Assembly (NCBI GenBank): GCA_030123545.1
Contig: CP126124.1
Coordinates: forward strand, 868,001-932,000
Direction of reading: 5' to 3'
Source of the DNA: Burkholderiaceae bacterium
GTDB lineage: Bacteria; Pseudomonadota; Gammaproteobacteria; Burkholderiales; Burkholderiaceae_C
Length of the DNA: 64,000 bases
The notes below the pieces were generated by a model. The model had not been told where the DNA came from. It was given only the letters and a program-made list of their open reading frames with translations, and searched no databases. The position numbers and the translations under genes were made by a program. The number at the start of each line of letters is the position of its first letter. Position 1 is the stretch's first letter. Positions 52,108-60,926 of the stretch are shown here, piece by piece.

Positions 52108-53084
52108 ACAAGTCGGCCGATCCGCATCGGCCCGAAGATGCGGTCGCCGCTCTCGGCGATCCGCTCATCGAGCGCTATCTCGAGCATGTCCGGGTCGAGC
52201 GGCGCCTTGCGCAGCGCACGGTCGAGCTCTATGCGCTGGCGCTGCACCGGCTGGCGGGTCAGGCGCGCGCAGCCGGCATCGCACTCACCGCGGTGCAGAG
52301 CGCCGATATCCGCCGCTGGGCCGCGCAGCTGCACGGCGCCGGGCACGGCGGACGCGGGATCGCATTGATCCTGTCCGGCTGGCGCGGCTTCTACCGCTGG
52401 CTTGGCCGCGAAGGGCGGGTCGCGAGCAATCCGGTGCAGGACGTGCGCGCGCCGAAGTCGGCCAAGCCGCTGCCCAAGGCGCTGGCGGTCGATGACGCGG
52501 TGCGTCTCGCCGAGCATCGCGGCGAGGACGGCGACGCGCCCTGGCTGGAGGCGCGCGACGCGGCCATCGTCGAACTGCTGTACGGGTGCGGTCTGCGGGT
52601 CGGCGAACTGGTTGGCCTGGACGTGGTAGCCGGCGCCGGCGCGCGCGGCTGGATCGACGTGGCTGGCGCCGAGGCGCATGTGCTGGGCAAGGGCAGCAAG
52701 CGGCGCAGCACCCCGATCGGCGCCAAAGCGCTGGCCGCGCTGGCGCGCTGGCTGGCGCTACGCGGGCAAGTCGCTGCTGCCGCCGAGCCAGCGCTGTTCG
52801 TCGGGCAGCGCGGCACCCGTCTGTCGGCTCAATCGATCTGGCAACGGCTGCGTCGGCGCAGCCTGCTGGCGGGGCTTGCGACGCCGGTGCATCCGCACAT
52901 GCTGCGCCATTCGTTCGCCAGCCATCTGCTGCAGTCCAGCGGCGACCTGCGCGCGGTGCAGGAGCTGCTCGGGCACGCGAGCATCGCCACCACGCAGGTC
53001 TACACCCGGCTCGACTTTCAGCATCTGGCGCGCGTCTACGATGCGGCGCATCCACGCGCCAGGCTGCCGCGCAAACGGACCTGA
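52104..53084 (+). CDS. xerC: Tyrosine recombinase XerC
   Basis: The 326-residue recombinase resolves chromosome dimers at dif together with XerD. All catalytic residues are present: Arg in YGCGLRVGEL (about 163), Lys in GKGSKRR, His-x-x-Arg in HMLRHSFASHLL (about 265-268), His in LGHASI and the nucleophile Tyr in TTQVYTRL (about 300). The SAM-like N-terminal domain is complete. It overlaps DUF484 by 4 bp. Confidence 0.95.
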   Translation: MNKSADPHRPEDAVAALGDPLIERYLEHVRVERRLAQRTVELYALALHRLAGQARAAGIALTAVQSADIRRWAAQLHGAGHGGRGIALILSGWRGFYRWLGREGRVASNPVQDVRAPKSAKPLPKALAVDDAVRLAEHRGEDGDAPWLEARDAAIVELLYGCGLRVGELVGLDVVAGAGARGWIDVAGAEAHVLGKGSKRRSTPIGAKALAALARWLALRGQVAAAAEPALFVGQRGTRLSAQSIWQRLRRRSLLAGLATPVHPHMLRHSFASHLLQSSGDLRAVQELLGHASIATTQVYTRLDFQHLARVYDAAHPRARLPRKRT

Positions 53085-53284
53085 GGCCCGGGCGGCCGGC
53101 CCGACTCGAGCCGCCGGCCATGCAATCGCACCGCGCGCGGACCGGCGAAAGCAGCGACGGTCCTGCGGGAATCTCGTTGGTTGAAAGCGGGGATAAACTC
53201 CCCAGATAGCGCAGGCAAGACCGCGCAGGCAGCGGCCTTCCGCACCGCCGGCATCGCCCGGCGCCCGACCCGTACAGGAACATC

Positions 53285-54334
53285 ATGAGTCTGATTCCCG
53301 CAACCATCATCACCGGCTTTCTGGGCTCGGGCAAAACGACGCTGCTCAATCGCGTGCTGCACGAGGCGCACGGCCAGAAGATCGCGGTGATCGAGAACGA
53401 ATTCGGCGAGGAGAACATCGACAACGACATCCTCGTCGCCGACACCTCCGAGCAGATCATCCAGATGAACAACGGCTGCATCTGCTGTACGATCCGCGAC
53501 GATCTGCGCTCGACGCTGTCCGATCTGGCGGCGAAGAAGCGCAGCGGAGAACTCGACTTCGAGCGCGTGGTGATCGAAACGACCGGGCTGGCCGACCCGG
53601 GGCCGGTCGCGCAGACCTTCTTCATGGACGACGAGATCGCCGAGAGCTATCTGCTTGACTCGATCCTGACGCTGGTCGACGCGAAGCACGCGCCGCGGCA
53701 ACTCGATGATCGCCAGGAGGTGCGGCGCCAGATCGGCTTCGCCGACCAGATCTTCATCAGCAAGACCGACTTGGTCAGCAAGGAAGAGGTCGACGCGCTG
53801 AACCACCGCATTCGCCACATGAATCCGCGCGCGCCGCAGCGCAGCGTGCACTTCGGCGAGGTACCGATCTCCGACGTGTTCGACCTGCGCGGCTTCAACC
53901 TGAACACCAAGCTCGAGATCGACCCGGACTTTCTGGCGGAGGACGAGCACGACCACCACGACCACGTGCATGGCGAGCATTGCGACCACCCGTCGCACCA
54001 GCACGACGGCGACCACGCGCATGATCACCGCCATGACGACGACGTGAAGAGCTTCGCGTTCCGCTCAGACCGGATGTTCGACCCGGCGCGGCTCGAGGAT
54101 TTCCTGGGCGCCGTGGTCAACATCTATGGCCCGCGCATGCTGCGCTACAAGGGCGTTTTGAACATGAAGGGGACCGATCGGAAGGTCATCTTCCAGGGCG
54201 TGCACCAGCTGATGGGCAGTGACCTCGGGCCCGAATGGGGCGCCCAGGAGCGGCGGACCAGCAAGATGGTCTTCATCGGGATCGATCTGCCGAAGGACAT
54301 CTTCCTGCAAGGGTTGGATCAATGCCTGGTTTGA
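53285..54334 (+). CDS. CobW/COG0523 GTPase, probable zinc metallochaperone
   Basis: The 349-residue GTPase has Walker A GFLGSGKTT (residues 11-19), the metal-binding NNGCICCTIR (C-x-C-C, about residues 60-69) and a long His/Asp-rich stretch at about residues 220-255, followed by the CobW C-terminal domain. The family delivers metal, often zinc, to client enzymes. It sits next to a zinc-less dksA, a link seen elsewhere between COG0523 proteins and zinc-sparing paralogues. No clear Zur operator was found in 53085-53284. Confidence 0.87.
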   Translation: MSLIPATIITGFLGSGKTTLLNRVLHEAHGQKIAVIENEFGEENIDNDILVADTSEQIIQMNNGCICCTIRDDLRSTLSDLAAKKRSGELDFERVVIETTGLADPGPVAQTFFMDDEIAESYLLDSILTLVDAKHAPRQLDDRQEVRRQIGFADQIFISKTDLVSKEEVDALNHRIRHMNPRAPQRSVHFGEVPISDVFDLRGFNLNTKLEIDPDFLAEDEHDHHDHVHGEHCDHPSHQHDGDHAHDHRHDDDVKSFAFRSDRMFDPARLEDFLGAVVNIYGPRMLRYKGVLNMKGTDRKVIFQGVHQLMGSDLGPEWGAQERRTSKMVFIGIDLPKDIFLQGLDQCLV

Positions 54335-54573
54335 TTGCGATGTCCGGTTCCTGACGGGGAGGGGAAATGTTTGTCTCGATTCTGCAACGCATGGCGGTGG
54401 GTTGGCTCAAACCGATACAATCGCGCCCCGATCACGCCCGCAGGAACAGAGCTTCGGAGGGTTCCGATGCAGGAATGGGCCCTGGGGTGGAAGGTCGCAG
54501 ACCGCGCCTTGGGGCGGGTTCCGGCGGCGAGTCTGTCGCGCATGCGCTGGCGAGCCCGGCGAGGAGGCAAGAA
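54335..54573 (+). promoter_or_regulatory. dksA leader region with TACAAT box
   Basis: TACAAT at 54416-54421 could be the -10 of dksA, giving a leader of about 145 nt. GAGGAGG at 54561-54567 is the ribosome-binding site. The frame is open upstream of the chosen start from 54367, but codons there lie before or across the promoter box and encode no DksA-like sequence. Confidence 0.4.
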
Positions 54574-55542
54574 ATGAAGCCGAATTCGAAAGAGAAGAAG
54601 CCTGCCGCCAAGGTGCACAAGCCAACCGCCAAACCGGCGGCGAAGAAGGCCGCGAAGCCGGCAGCCGGCGCGACGCGCACCGCAGCCCGGCCGGCTGCCA
54701 AGGTGGCGACAGGCAAGGCAGCCGGGCTTGCAAAAAGCCACGCATCGGCTAAAAAGCTTGCTAGCGCAGCAGCGGGGAAGTCTTCCGGCGCCGGGAAACC
54801 GGCGAAGCCTGCGGCCGCGGCGCCGACACGGCCCAGTCCTGAGCGCGCCGCCAAGCCGGGAGCGAAGGCTGTCAGGCCGATCGACAAGCCTGCGGCCCAG
54901 GCGAGCGTTGCGCGCAGCGAGACTGCCATGTCCGACACCAAAGCGACCTCCGGAGCAGCACCACGGCGCGCGAGCAAGCTTGCATCGGCGATGCAGCCGC
55001 CAGCAGCGCCCGCAGTGGCTTCGACTGCGGCCAAGTCGAGCTACTCACCGGCGACCGGGCCGGTATTCGCGCCGGTCGCTGTAGCGCGCAAGGACCCCAG
55101 GCTTGCCGGCAATTGGAAGACCAAGTCCGTCGAAGAATTGAGCGACGACGAGGTCATCGCGATGCCGGACTCGGAATACATGAACGAGAAGCAACTCGCG
55201 TTCTTCCGCCTGAAGCTGCTGCTGCTCAAGTCCGAAATTCTCAACAGCGCCGGCGAGACGACCGAGCATCTTCGCGAAGACACGGTGGTCGTCCCCGATC
55301 CGGCGGACCGGGCCACGATCGAGGAAGAGCATGCGCTCGAGTTGCGCACCCGCGACCGCGAACGCAAGCTGCTCAAGAAGATCGAGCAGTCGATCCAACG
55401 CATCGACGCCGGCGACTACGGCTACTGCGACGAGACCGGCGAGCCGATCGGCGTGCCGCGCCTGCTGGCGCGCCCGACGGCGACGCTGTCGCTCGAGGCG
55501 CAGCAACGACGCGAACTCAAGCAGAAGATGTTCGGCGATTGA
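54574..55542 (+). CDS. dksA: DksA-family transcription factor, zinc-less, with histone-like tail
   Basis: The 322-residue protein has the DksA core only in its last 145 residues (KSVEELSDDEVIAMPDSEYM, then coiled coil, then DAGDYGYCDETGEPIG). Of the four zinc cysteines, one remains (Cys near 286); the others read T, S and A positions (CDET and TATLSLEA). Residues 1-180 are Lys/Ala/Pro-rich, like histone H1 or AlgP. ATG 54928, residue 119, could give a shorter form. DksA binds RNA polymerase with ppGpp. Its GAGGAGG site supports the long form. Confidence 0.88.
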   Translation: MKPNSKEKKPAAKVHKPTAKPAAKKAAKPAAGATRTAARPAAKVATGKAAGLAKSHASAKKLASAAAGKSSGAGKPAKPAAAAPTRPSPERAAKPGAKAVRPIDKPAAQASVARSETAMSDTKATSGAAPRRASKLASAMQPPAAPAVASTAAKSSYSPATGPVFAPVAVARKDPRLAGNWKTKSVEELSDDEVIAMPDSEYMNEKQLAFFRLKLLLLKSEILNSAGETTEHLREDTVVVPDPADRATIEEEHALELRTRDRERKLLKKIEQSIQRIDAGDYGYCDETGEPIGVPRLLARPTATLSLEAQQRRELKQKMFGD

Positions 55543-55574
55543 CGCCGCCTTGGCCGCCAGCCGCGCAAAGCATC

Positions 55575-57287
55575 ATGGCCAAGGAAGACCACAGCGGTTT
55601 TCTGTCCAAGGTTGCGAAGTTCGTTCGCAACCCGACGACGAACTGGGCCGACCTCGACCAACTCGACCGGCGCGAGACCAACCCGGACGGCAACTACAGC
55701 CGGCAAGCGCTCAAGGAGATGATGGAGCGCCGCCGGCGCAACGATTTCGTGCGCAAGCGCGAGTTCGACATGTTGCGCAAGGCGCGCCGCCGCGAATCGC
55801 TGGCCGGGCGTGACCATGCGGCCAGTCCGTCGTTCTTCCAGAGCAGCGTGCTCTCGAAGCCCGACGATCGCGCGTCGACACTGAAGAAGATCGACGAGAT
55901 CGAAGCGCAGATGTCGATGCAGTGGTGGAAGACCAAGAGCGGCAATTCGTCGCTGCCCGGCAGCGGCGGAGCAGCGCCGCAGAATTCACGCGCGCCGCGC
56001 GAGCAACCCGAGCTCACGCCGTCGGCCCGTGCCGCGCACTACGCGGTGACCGATCCGGCGCCGCTCCCGCAACCGTCGCCCACCGCGATGGCGCCGACCC
56101 AGCCGGCGCCGCTGGTCGCCGACTTTGCGATGACCGACCGGATCGGTATCGCTGGCGCCCCGGATGCGGCCGCAGTGTCGGTGCAGGTCGGCGAGCTGGC
56201 GCACGATCCGGAGCTCGAGGAGGCCGCCATTCGCTTCGCGAACGGCGACGATGCCGGCGCCGAGGCCAGCCTGCTGGAAGCGCTGGGGCCCGGTGGGACG
56301 CGGGTCAACCATGAGGAAACCTGGATGGCGCTGTTCGACCTGTACCGCGCGATCGGCGAGCAGGACCGTTTCGAAGCGGCTGCGCTCGACTTTTCGAAGC
56401 GGTTCGAGCGCTCGCCGCCGGCCTGGATTTCGATGCCCGACAGCGTGGCGCAGCTGATGCCTGCCGTTCCGGTCACCCGACCGCCGACGCGGGCTGCGAA
56501 CTGGTCCAGCCCCGCGCGTATCGGGATGCAGACGGTGGCTGCGCTCAACGCCGCGTTGGCGACCGCTGCGCCTCCTTGGCGGCTCGACTGGGGCGCGCTC
56601 GAATCGCTCGAGGAAGTGGCCGTTGCGCCGCTGCGCCAGCTGTTGGCGTTCTGGAGCGCGCAGCCGGTCCAGTTGCAATTCAGGCACGCGGACCGGCTCG
56701 ACGACTTGCTGCAGCGGGCCACGCCGCAGGGCGACAAGACGGTACCGCAGGAATGGTGGCGCCTGCGCATGGAAATGCTGCGCCTGATGAACCAGGCCGA
56801 CGAATTCGAGCTGGTTGCGTTGACCTACTGCGTCCTCTATGAAGTGTCGCCGCCATCATGGGAGCCGCCGCGTTGCGAATACCGCGCGCTCGACTCGGCC
56901 GATGCACGCGCGTCCGGTCATGGGGCGATCGTCAGCGAAAGCGGCTGGCAGGCACTGGCAGCAGCCGATGGGAGCGGGCCAGCGGCTGATCCGGACGGCA
57001 CGCGGCAGTCACGGCGGCTCGAATTGGCCGGGCAGATCATGGGCGATGCCGGCGAGCTGCTGCAGGATCTGGATGCGAAGCTGGCCGAGGCCGAAACGGC
57101 GACGGTCGATTGCGCCAAGTTGATCCGGGTTGACTTCTCGGCGGCAGGTACGTTGCTCAACTGGGCCTCGGCGCGGCACGGACAGGGGCATGGCGTCCGG
57201 TTCGAAGGAGTGCACAGGCTGGTGGCCGCGTTCTTCAACGTGATCGGCATCAACGAGGTCGCCATCGTCGGCACGCGGACGGATTGA
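55575..57287 (+). CDS. Duplicated STAS-like domain protein of unknown function
   Basis: The 570-residue protein has a charged N-terminus (LDRRETNPDGNYSRQALKEM; RRRRNDFVRKREFDMLRKAR), a Pro/Ala linker, and two similar halves. Each half has a helical unit ending in FE-x-SPPxW (about residues 275-285: FERSPPAW; about 421-430: YEVSPPSWE) followed by a STAS-like region, the last at about 490-570. Proteins of this type are found between dksA and hslV in related bacteria, from memory. The start ATG 55575 follows the dksA stop by 32 bp. Confidence 0.65.
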   Translation: MAKEDHSGFLSKVAKFVRNPTTNWADLDQLDRRETNPDGNYSRQALKEMMERRRRNDFVRKREFDMLRKARRRESLAGRDHAASPSFFQSSVLSKPDDRASTLKKIDEIEAQMSMQWWKTKSGNSSLPGSGGAAPQNSRAPREQPELTPSARAAHYAVTDPAPLPQPSPTAMAPTQPAPLVADFAMTDRIGIAGAPDAAAVSVQVGELAHDPELEEAAIRFANGDDAGAEASLLEALGPGGTRVNHEETWMALFDLYRAIGEQDRFEAAALDFSKRFERSPPAWISMPDSVAQLMPAVPVTRPPTRAANWSSPARIGMQTVAALNAALATAAPPWRLDWGALESLEEVAVAPLRQLLAFWSAQPVQLQFRHADRLDDLLQRATPQGDKTVPQEWWRLRMEMLRLMNQADEFELVALTYCVLYEVSPPSWEPPRCEYRALDSADARASGHGAIVSESGWQALAAADGSGPAADPDGTRQSRRLELAGQIMGDAGELLQDLDAKLAEAETATVDCAKLIRVDFSAAGTLLNWASARHGQGHGVRFEGVHRLVAAFFNVIGINEVAIVGTRTD

Positions 57288-57330
57288 AGCCGGAAATTGT
57301 CGACTAAGCCGGGCACGCGCCTGCGGCGAA

Positions 57331-57339
57331 TGCGAGAAT
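57331..57339 (+). promoter_or_regulatory. Extended -10 element of hslV
   Basis: TGCGAGAAT ends 7 nt before ATG 57347, the same distance as at pyrC. No ribosome-binding site intervenes. Confidence 0.5.
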
Positions 57340-57346
57340 CGGCACG

Positions 57347-57895
57347 ATGGAATCGTTTCACGCAACCACCATCGTCAGCGTGCGCCGCGCAACACCGCAG
57401 GGCATGGAAGTGGCCATCGGCGGCGACGGACAGGTGACCCTCGGCAACGTCGTGGTGAAGGGGACGGCGCGCAAGGTGCGCAAGCTCTTCCATGATCAGG
57501 TGCTGGCGGGCTTTGCCGGCGCGACCGCCGACGCGTTCACGCTGTTCGAGCGCTTCGAGGGCAAGCTCGAAAAGCATCAGGGCCAGTTGATGCGCGCTGC
57601 GGTGGATCTGACCAAGGAGTGGCGTACCGACCGCGTGCTGCGCAGGCTGGAGGCGATGCTCGCGGTCGCCGACCGGAGCGCATCGCTGATCATCACCGGC
57701 AACGGCGACGTGCTCGAGCCCGAACAGGGCATCGTCGCGATCGGTTCCGGTGGCCCTTATGCGCAGGCGGCGGCCAAGGCGCTGCTCGACAACACCGACC
57801 TGTCGGCACGCGATATCGTCAAGAAGTCGCTGGAAATTGCCGGATCGCTGTGCATCTATACCAACATGCACCACACGATCGAAACCTTGAATTGA
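57347..57895 (+). CDS. hslV: HslV protease subunit
   Basis: The 182-residue proteasome-like peptidase forms double hexamers. The catalytic Thr follows a six-residue propeptide (MESFHA|TTIVSVRR). GGDGQVTLGN, VRKLFHDQVLAGFAG and AIGSGGPYAQAAA are typical. It works with HslU, encoded 70 bp downstream. Confidence 0.96.
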   Translation: MESFHATTIVSVRRATPQGMEVAIGGDGQVTLGNVVVKGTARKVRKLFHDQVLAGFAGATADAFTLFERFEGKLEKHQGQLMRAAVDLTKEWRTDRVLRRLEAMLAVADRSASLIITGNGDVLEPEQGIVAIGSGGPYAQAAAKALLDNTDLSARDIVKKSLEIAGSLCIYTNMHHTIETLN

Positions 57896-57965
57896 TCCCC
57901 GGGCCATTCGTCGGCGCCGATTCACTGGAGGCCGCACCGGACGGCCCGTCTTCTACCGAATCACC

Positions 57966-59300
57966 ATGTATTCCATGACTCCCCAGGAGATCGTCTCCGA
58001 ACTCGATCGCCACATCGTCGGGCAGACCCAGGCCAAGCGCGCGGTCGCGATCGCGCTGCGCAACCGGTGGCGTCGGCAGCAGGTCGAAGAGAAACTGCGC
58101 GCCGAGATCACACCGAAGAACATCTTGATGATCGGACCGACCGGGGTCGGCAAGACCGAAATCGCGCGCCGCCTGGCGCGGCTCGCCGACGCGCCGTTCA
58201 TCAAGGTCGAGGCCACCAAGTTCACCGAGGTCGGTTACGTCGGCAAGGACGTGGACTCGATCGTTCGCGATCTGGCGGACGTTGCGGTCAAGCAGATGCG
58301 CGAGTCCGAAATGCGCAAGGTGCGCGCGCGCGCGCAGGATGCGGCGGAGGACCGGGTGCTGGACACGCTGATTCCACCGGCGCGCGGCGGCAGCGACGAC
58401 GACAGTCCGGCGGCGGACGGCACTGCGCGCCAGGTGTTCCGTAAGAAGCTGCGCGAGGGCCAGCTCGACGACAAGGACATCGAGATCGAGATCGCCGACG
58501 CACGGCCGCAGCTCGAAATCATGGGGCCGGCCGGCACCGAGGAGATGACCGAGCAGCTGCGCGGCCTGTTCAGCCAGTTCGGCGGGCAGCCGCGGCGCAA
58601 GACGCGCCGGCTGAAGATCGCCGAGGCGCTGAAGCTGCTGGTCGAGGAGGAGGCGGCCAAGCTGGTGAACGAGGACGACATCAAGCTGCAGGCGCTGCAG
58701 CTGGCCGAGCAGAACGGCATCGTCTTCATCGACGAGATCGACAAGGTCGCGTCGCGCGGCGAGGCCGGCGGCACGGCCGAGGTCTCGCGCCAGGGCGTGC
58801 AGCGCGACCTGCTGCCGCTGGTCGAGGGCACGACCGTGTCGACCAAATACGGGGTGGTGAAGACCGACCACATCCTGTTCATCGCGTCGGGTGCGTTCCA
58901 TCTCGCCAAACCGAGCGACCTGATTCCGGAACTGCAGGGGCGCTTCCCAATCCGGGTCGAGTTGCAGTCGCTGTCCGTCGAGGACTTCGAGGCGATCCTG
59001 ACGCAGACGCACGCGTCGCTGGTGCGGCAATACCAGGCGCTGCTGGCGACCGAAGGCGTCGCGCTGGAATTCTCGCCCGAGGGCATCACCCGGCTCGCCC
59101 GCATCGCATTCGAGGTCAACGAGCGCACCGAGAACATCGGCGCGCGGCGGCTCTCGACGGTGATGGAGCGGCTGCTCGACGAAGTCAGCTTCGACGCAAC
59201 CCGACTCGACGGCCAGACGGTTCGCATCGACGCTGCCTATGTCGACGCGCGGCTGAAAGAGCTCAGCGCCGACGAGGATCTGTCGCGCTACATCCTGTGA
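57966..59300 (+). CDS. hslU: HslU unfoldase ATPase
   Basis: The 444-residue AAA+ protein unfolds substrates for HslV. Walker A is GPTGVGKTE (about residues 57-65), followed by KVEATKFTEVGYVGKDV with the GYVG pore loop, Walker B IVFIDEIDK, and the C-terminal YIL that docks into HslV. The start could be ATG 57966 or 57975. The variable I-domain (about residues 110-230) is present. Confidence 0.96.
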   Translation: MYSMTPQEIVSELDRHIVGQTQAKRAVAIALRNRWRRQQVEEKLRAEITPKNILMIGPTGVGKTEIARRLARLADAPFIKVEATKFTEVGYVGKDVDSIVRDLADVAVKQMRESEMRKVRARAQDAAEDRVLDTLIPPARGGSDDDSPAADGTARQVFRKKLREGQLDDKDIEIEIADARPQLEIMGPAGTEEMTEQLRGLFSQFGGQPRRKTRRLKIAEALKLLVEEEAAKLVNEDDIKLQALQLAEQNGIVFIDEIDKVASRGEAGGTAEVSRQGVQRDLLPLVEGTTVSTKYGVVKTDHILFIASGAFHLAKPSDLIPELQGRFPIRVELQSLSVEDFEAILTQTHASLVRQYQALLATEGVALEFSPEGITRLARIAFEVNERTENIGARRLSTVMERLLDEVSFDATRLDGQTVRIDAAYVDARLKELSADEDLSRYIL

Positions 59301-59340
59301 TGGGGCCCAGTAGCGCCGGAATTGCTTCAAGCGTTACTTT

Positions 59341-59364
59341 CATAGCTAGCGCTAAGTGCTTAAT
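59341..59364. repeat. AT-rich family repeat, copy 5 (degenerate)
   Basis: CATAGCTAGCGCTAAGTGCTTAAT and the preceding GCTTCAAGCG resemble a longer version of the family element. It lies just after hslU, at the start of the 258-bp gap before mraZ, and may act as a boundary or terminator. Confidence 0.45.
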
Positions 59365-59446
59365 TCGGAATGATTTTCAGATGGTGTCTACTTGTGGTTT
59401 TGTGCCTAAGCCATTGATTTCATTGGAAAAAAAGTTGTAACCCCTA

Positions 59447-59474
59447 TTGCGAGCAGCGTTTTTCCTGATACAGT
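59447..59474 (+). promoter_or_regulatory. mraZ promoter (division/cell-wall cluster)
   Basis: TTGCGA (59447-59452) and TACAGT (59469-59474) are 16 bp apart. The predicted start near 59481 lies inside the repeated operator. The surrounding 200 bp are strikingly AT-rich for this genome, as is usual at this cluster promoter. Confidence 0.5.
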
Positions 59475-59501
59475 GCAAAAAAGTGCAATTAAGTGGTGAA
59501 A
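59472..59501 (+). promoter_or_regulatory. Three-repeat MraZ operator
   Basis: Three direct 10-bp repeats, AGTGCAAAAA, AGTGCAATTA and AGTGGTGAAA, lie end to end, one per helical turn, over the -10 and start of the mraZ promoter. MraZ is known to bind short G-rich direct repeats before its own gene, so this is the expected autoregulatory site. Confidence 0.6.
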
Positions 59502-59558
59502 CATGAGTTCGCCACGGTGTGCCGGGTACTGCGGGATCAATCAAGCGAGAGCGCTGTC

Positions 59559-59987
59559 GTGTTTCAAGGGGCTTCGTCACTGAGTCTTGACGCCAAGGGG
59601 CGGCTGTCGGTGCCGACGCGGTACCGCGACGTGCTCAGCTCGACGGCTTCGGGCCTGCTGACCATCACGAAGCATCCCCATGGCTGCCTGATGATCTTCC
59701 CGCGACCCGAATGGGAGCGGTTCCGCGAGCGCATCGCGGCGCTGCCGATGTCCGCGCAGTGGTGGAAGCGCATCTTCCTGGGTAACGCGATGGACGTCGA
59801 AATGGACGCGACCGGCCGCGTGCTGGTCTCGCCCGAACTGCGCCAGGCCGCCGGCATCGCGAAGGAGACGATTCTGCTCGGCATGGGCGCGTACTTCGAA
59901 CTCTGGGACAAGGCGACCTACGACGCCAGGGAAGCGGAAGCGATGCAGGGCGACATGCCGGACGTGTTCAGGGAATTTTCGTTTTGA
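59559..59987 (+). CDS. mraZ: Transcriptional regulator MraZ
   Basis: The 142-residue protein has two SpoVT/AbrB-like halves (FQGASSLSLDAKGRLSVPTRY, then VEMDATGRVLVSPELRQAAG). MraZ represses the division and cell-wall operon. GTG 59559 gives the standard N-terminus; the upstream open frame to 59493 would run through the operator. Its stop directly adjoins the rsmH ATG. Confidence 0.95.
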   Translation: MFQGASSLSLDAKGRLSVPTRYRDVLSSTASGLLTITKHPHGCLMIFPRPEWERFRERIAALPMSAQWWKRIFLGNAMDVEMDATGRVLVSPELRQAAGIAKETILLGMGAYFELWDKATYDAREAEAMQGDMPDVFREFSF

Positions 59988-60926
59988 ATGTCCATCGTGC
60001 CAGCACCAGGCGAGCACACAACCGTCTTGTTGAACGAGGCGGTGGACGCGCTGGTCCAGGACGCGGGCGGCTGCTATGTCGACGCCACCTTCGGCCGCGG
60101 CGGGCATTCGCGGGCGATCATGGCGCGGCTTTCGCCCAGGGGACGATTGATCGCGTTCGACCGCGATCCGGAAGCGGTCGCGCATGCGGCCGCCATCGCC
60201 GACCTGCGGTTCTCGATCCGGCACGCGCCGTTCAGCCGGCTTGCGGAGCTGGCGCCGGCCAGCATCGCCGGGTTGCTGCTGGACCTGGGAGTCAGCTCGC
60301 CGCAGATCGACGACCCGGCGCGCGGCTTCAGTTTCCGGTTCGATGCGCCTTTGGACATGCGGATGGACCCGACGCGGGGCCAGAGCGTCGCCGAATGGCT
60401 AGCCGAAGCGCCGGCCGCACGCATCGCGGAGGTCATCCGTGACTACGGCGAAGAACGGTTTGCTGGCGCCATTGCAAAGGCGATTGTTGCTCGCCGACAG
60501 GAGCGGAGCCCCGTGGCAACCACCGCCGAACTGGCCGAACTCGTGGCTGGCGCGGTCCGGACCCGCGAGGCGGGCCAGAACCCTGCGACGCGCACGTTTC
60601 AGGCTCTTCGGATTTTCATCAACGCCGAGCTTGAAGAGCTACAGCAGGCGCTAGAGGCCAGTCTGGATGTGCTGCAAACGGGGGGGCGGCTGGTAGTGAT
60701 CAGTTTCCATTCGCTGGAAGACCGGATCGTCAAACGGTTCATCACGACGCACGCACGCGCGGCGTTCGACCGCCGTGCGCCGTTCGCCGCACCCGCGCCG
60801 GTGCAGTTGCGTGCGCTCGGCCGGATCCGGGCCGGGGCTGCCGAGGTCGCGGCCAATCCGCGCGCGCGCAGCGCGGTGATGCGCGTGGCCGAGCGTACCG
60901 GTCCGGGCGAAGGGGCGGCGGCGTGA
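59988..60926 (+). CDS. rsmH: 16S rRNA (cytosine1402-N4)-methyltransferase RsmH
   Basis: The 312-residue SAM-dependent enzyme (formerly MraW) methylates C1402 of 16S rRNA. HTTVLLNEAVDAL, YVDATFGRGGHSRAI, LLLDLGVSSPQID and VISFHSLEDRIVKRF are family motifs. It starts with no gap after mraZ and overlaps ftsL by 4 bp (GTGA). Confidence 0.96.
   Translation: MSIVPAPGEHTTVLLNEAVDALVQDAGGCYVDATFGRGGHSRAIMARLSPRGRLIAFDRDPEAVAHAAAIADLRFSIRHAPFSRLAELAPASIAGLLLDLGVSSPQIDDPARGFSFRFDAPLDMRMDPTRGQSVAEWLAEAPAARIAEVIRDYGEERFAGAIAKAIVARRQERSPVATTAELAELVAGAVRTREAGQNPATRTFQALRIFINAELEELQQALEASLDVLQTGGRLVVISFHSLEDRIVKRFITTHARAAFDRRAPFAAPAPVQLRALGRIRAGAAEVAANPRARSAVMRVAERTGPGEGAAA

Noticed and set aside
53085..53284. 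Zur operator before the CobW GTPase gene
   Set aside because: The closest text (GGGATAAACTCC) lacks the dyad of known Zur boxes.
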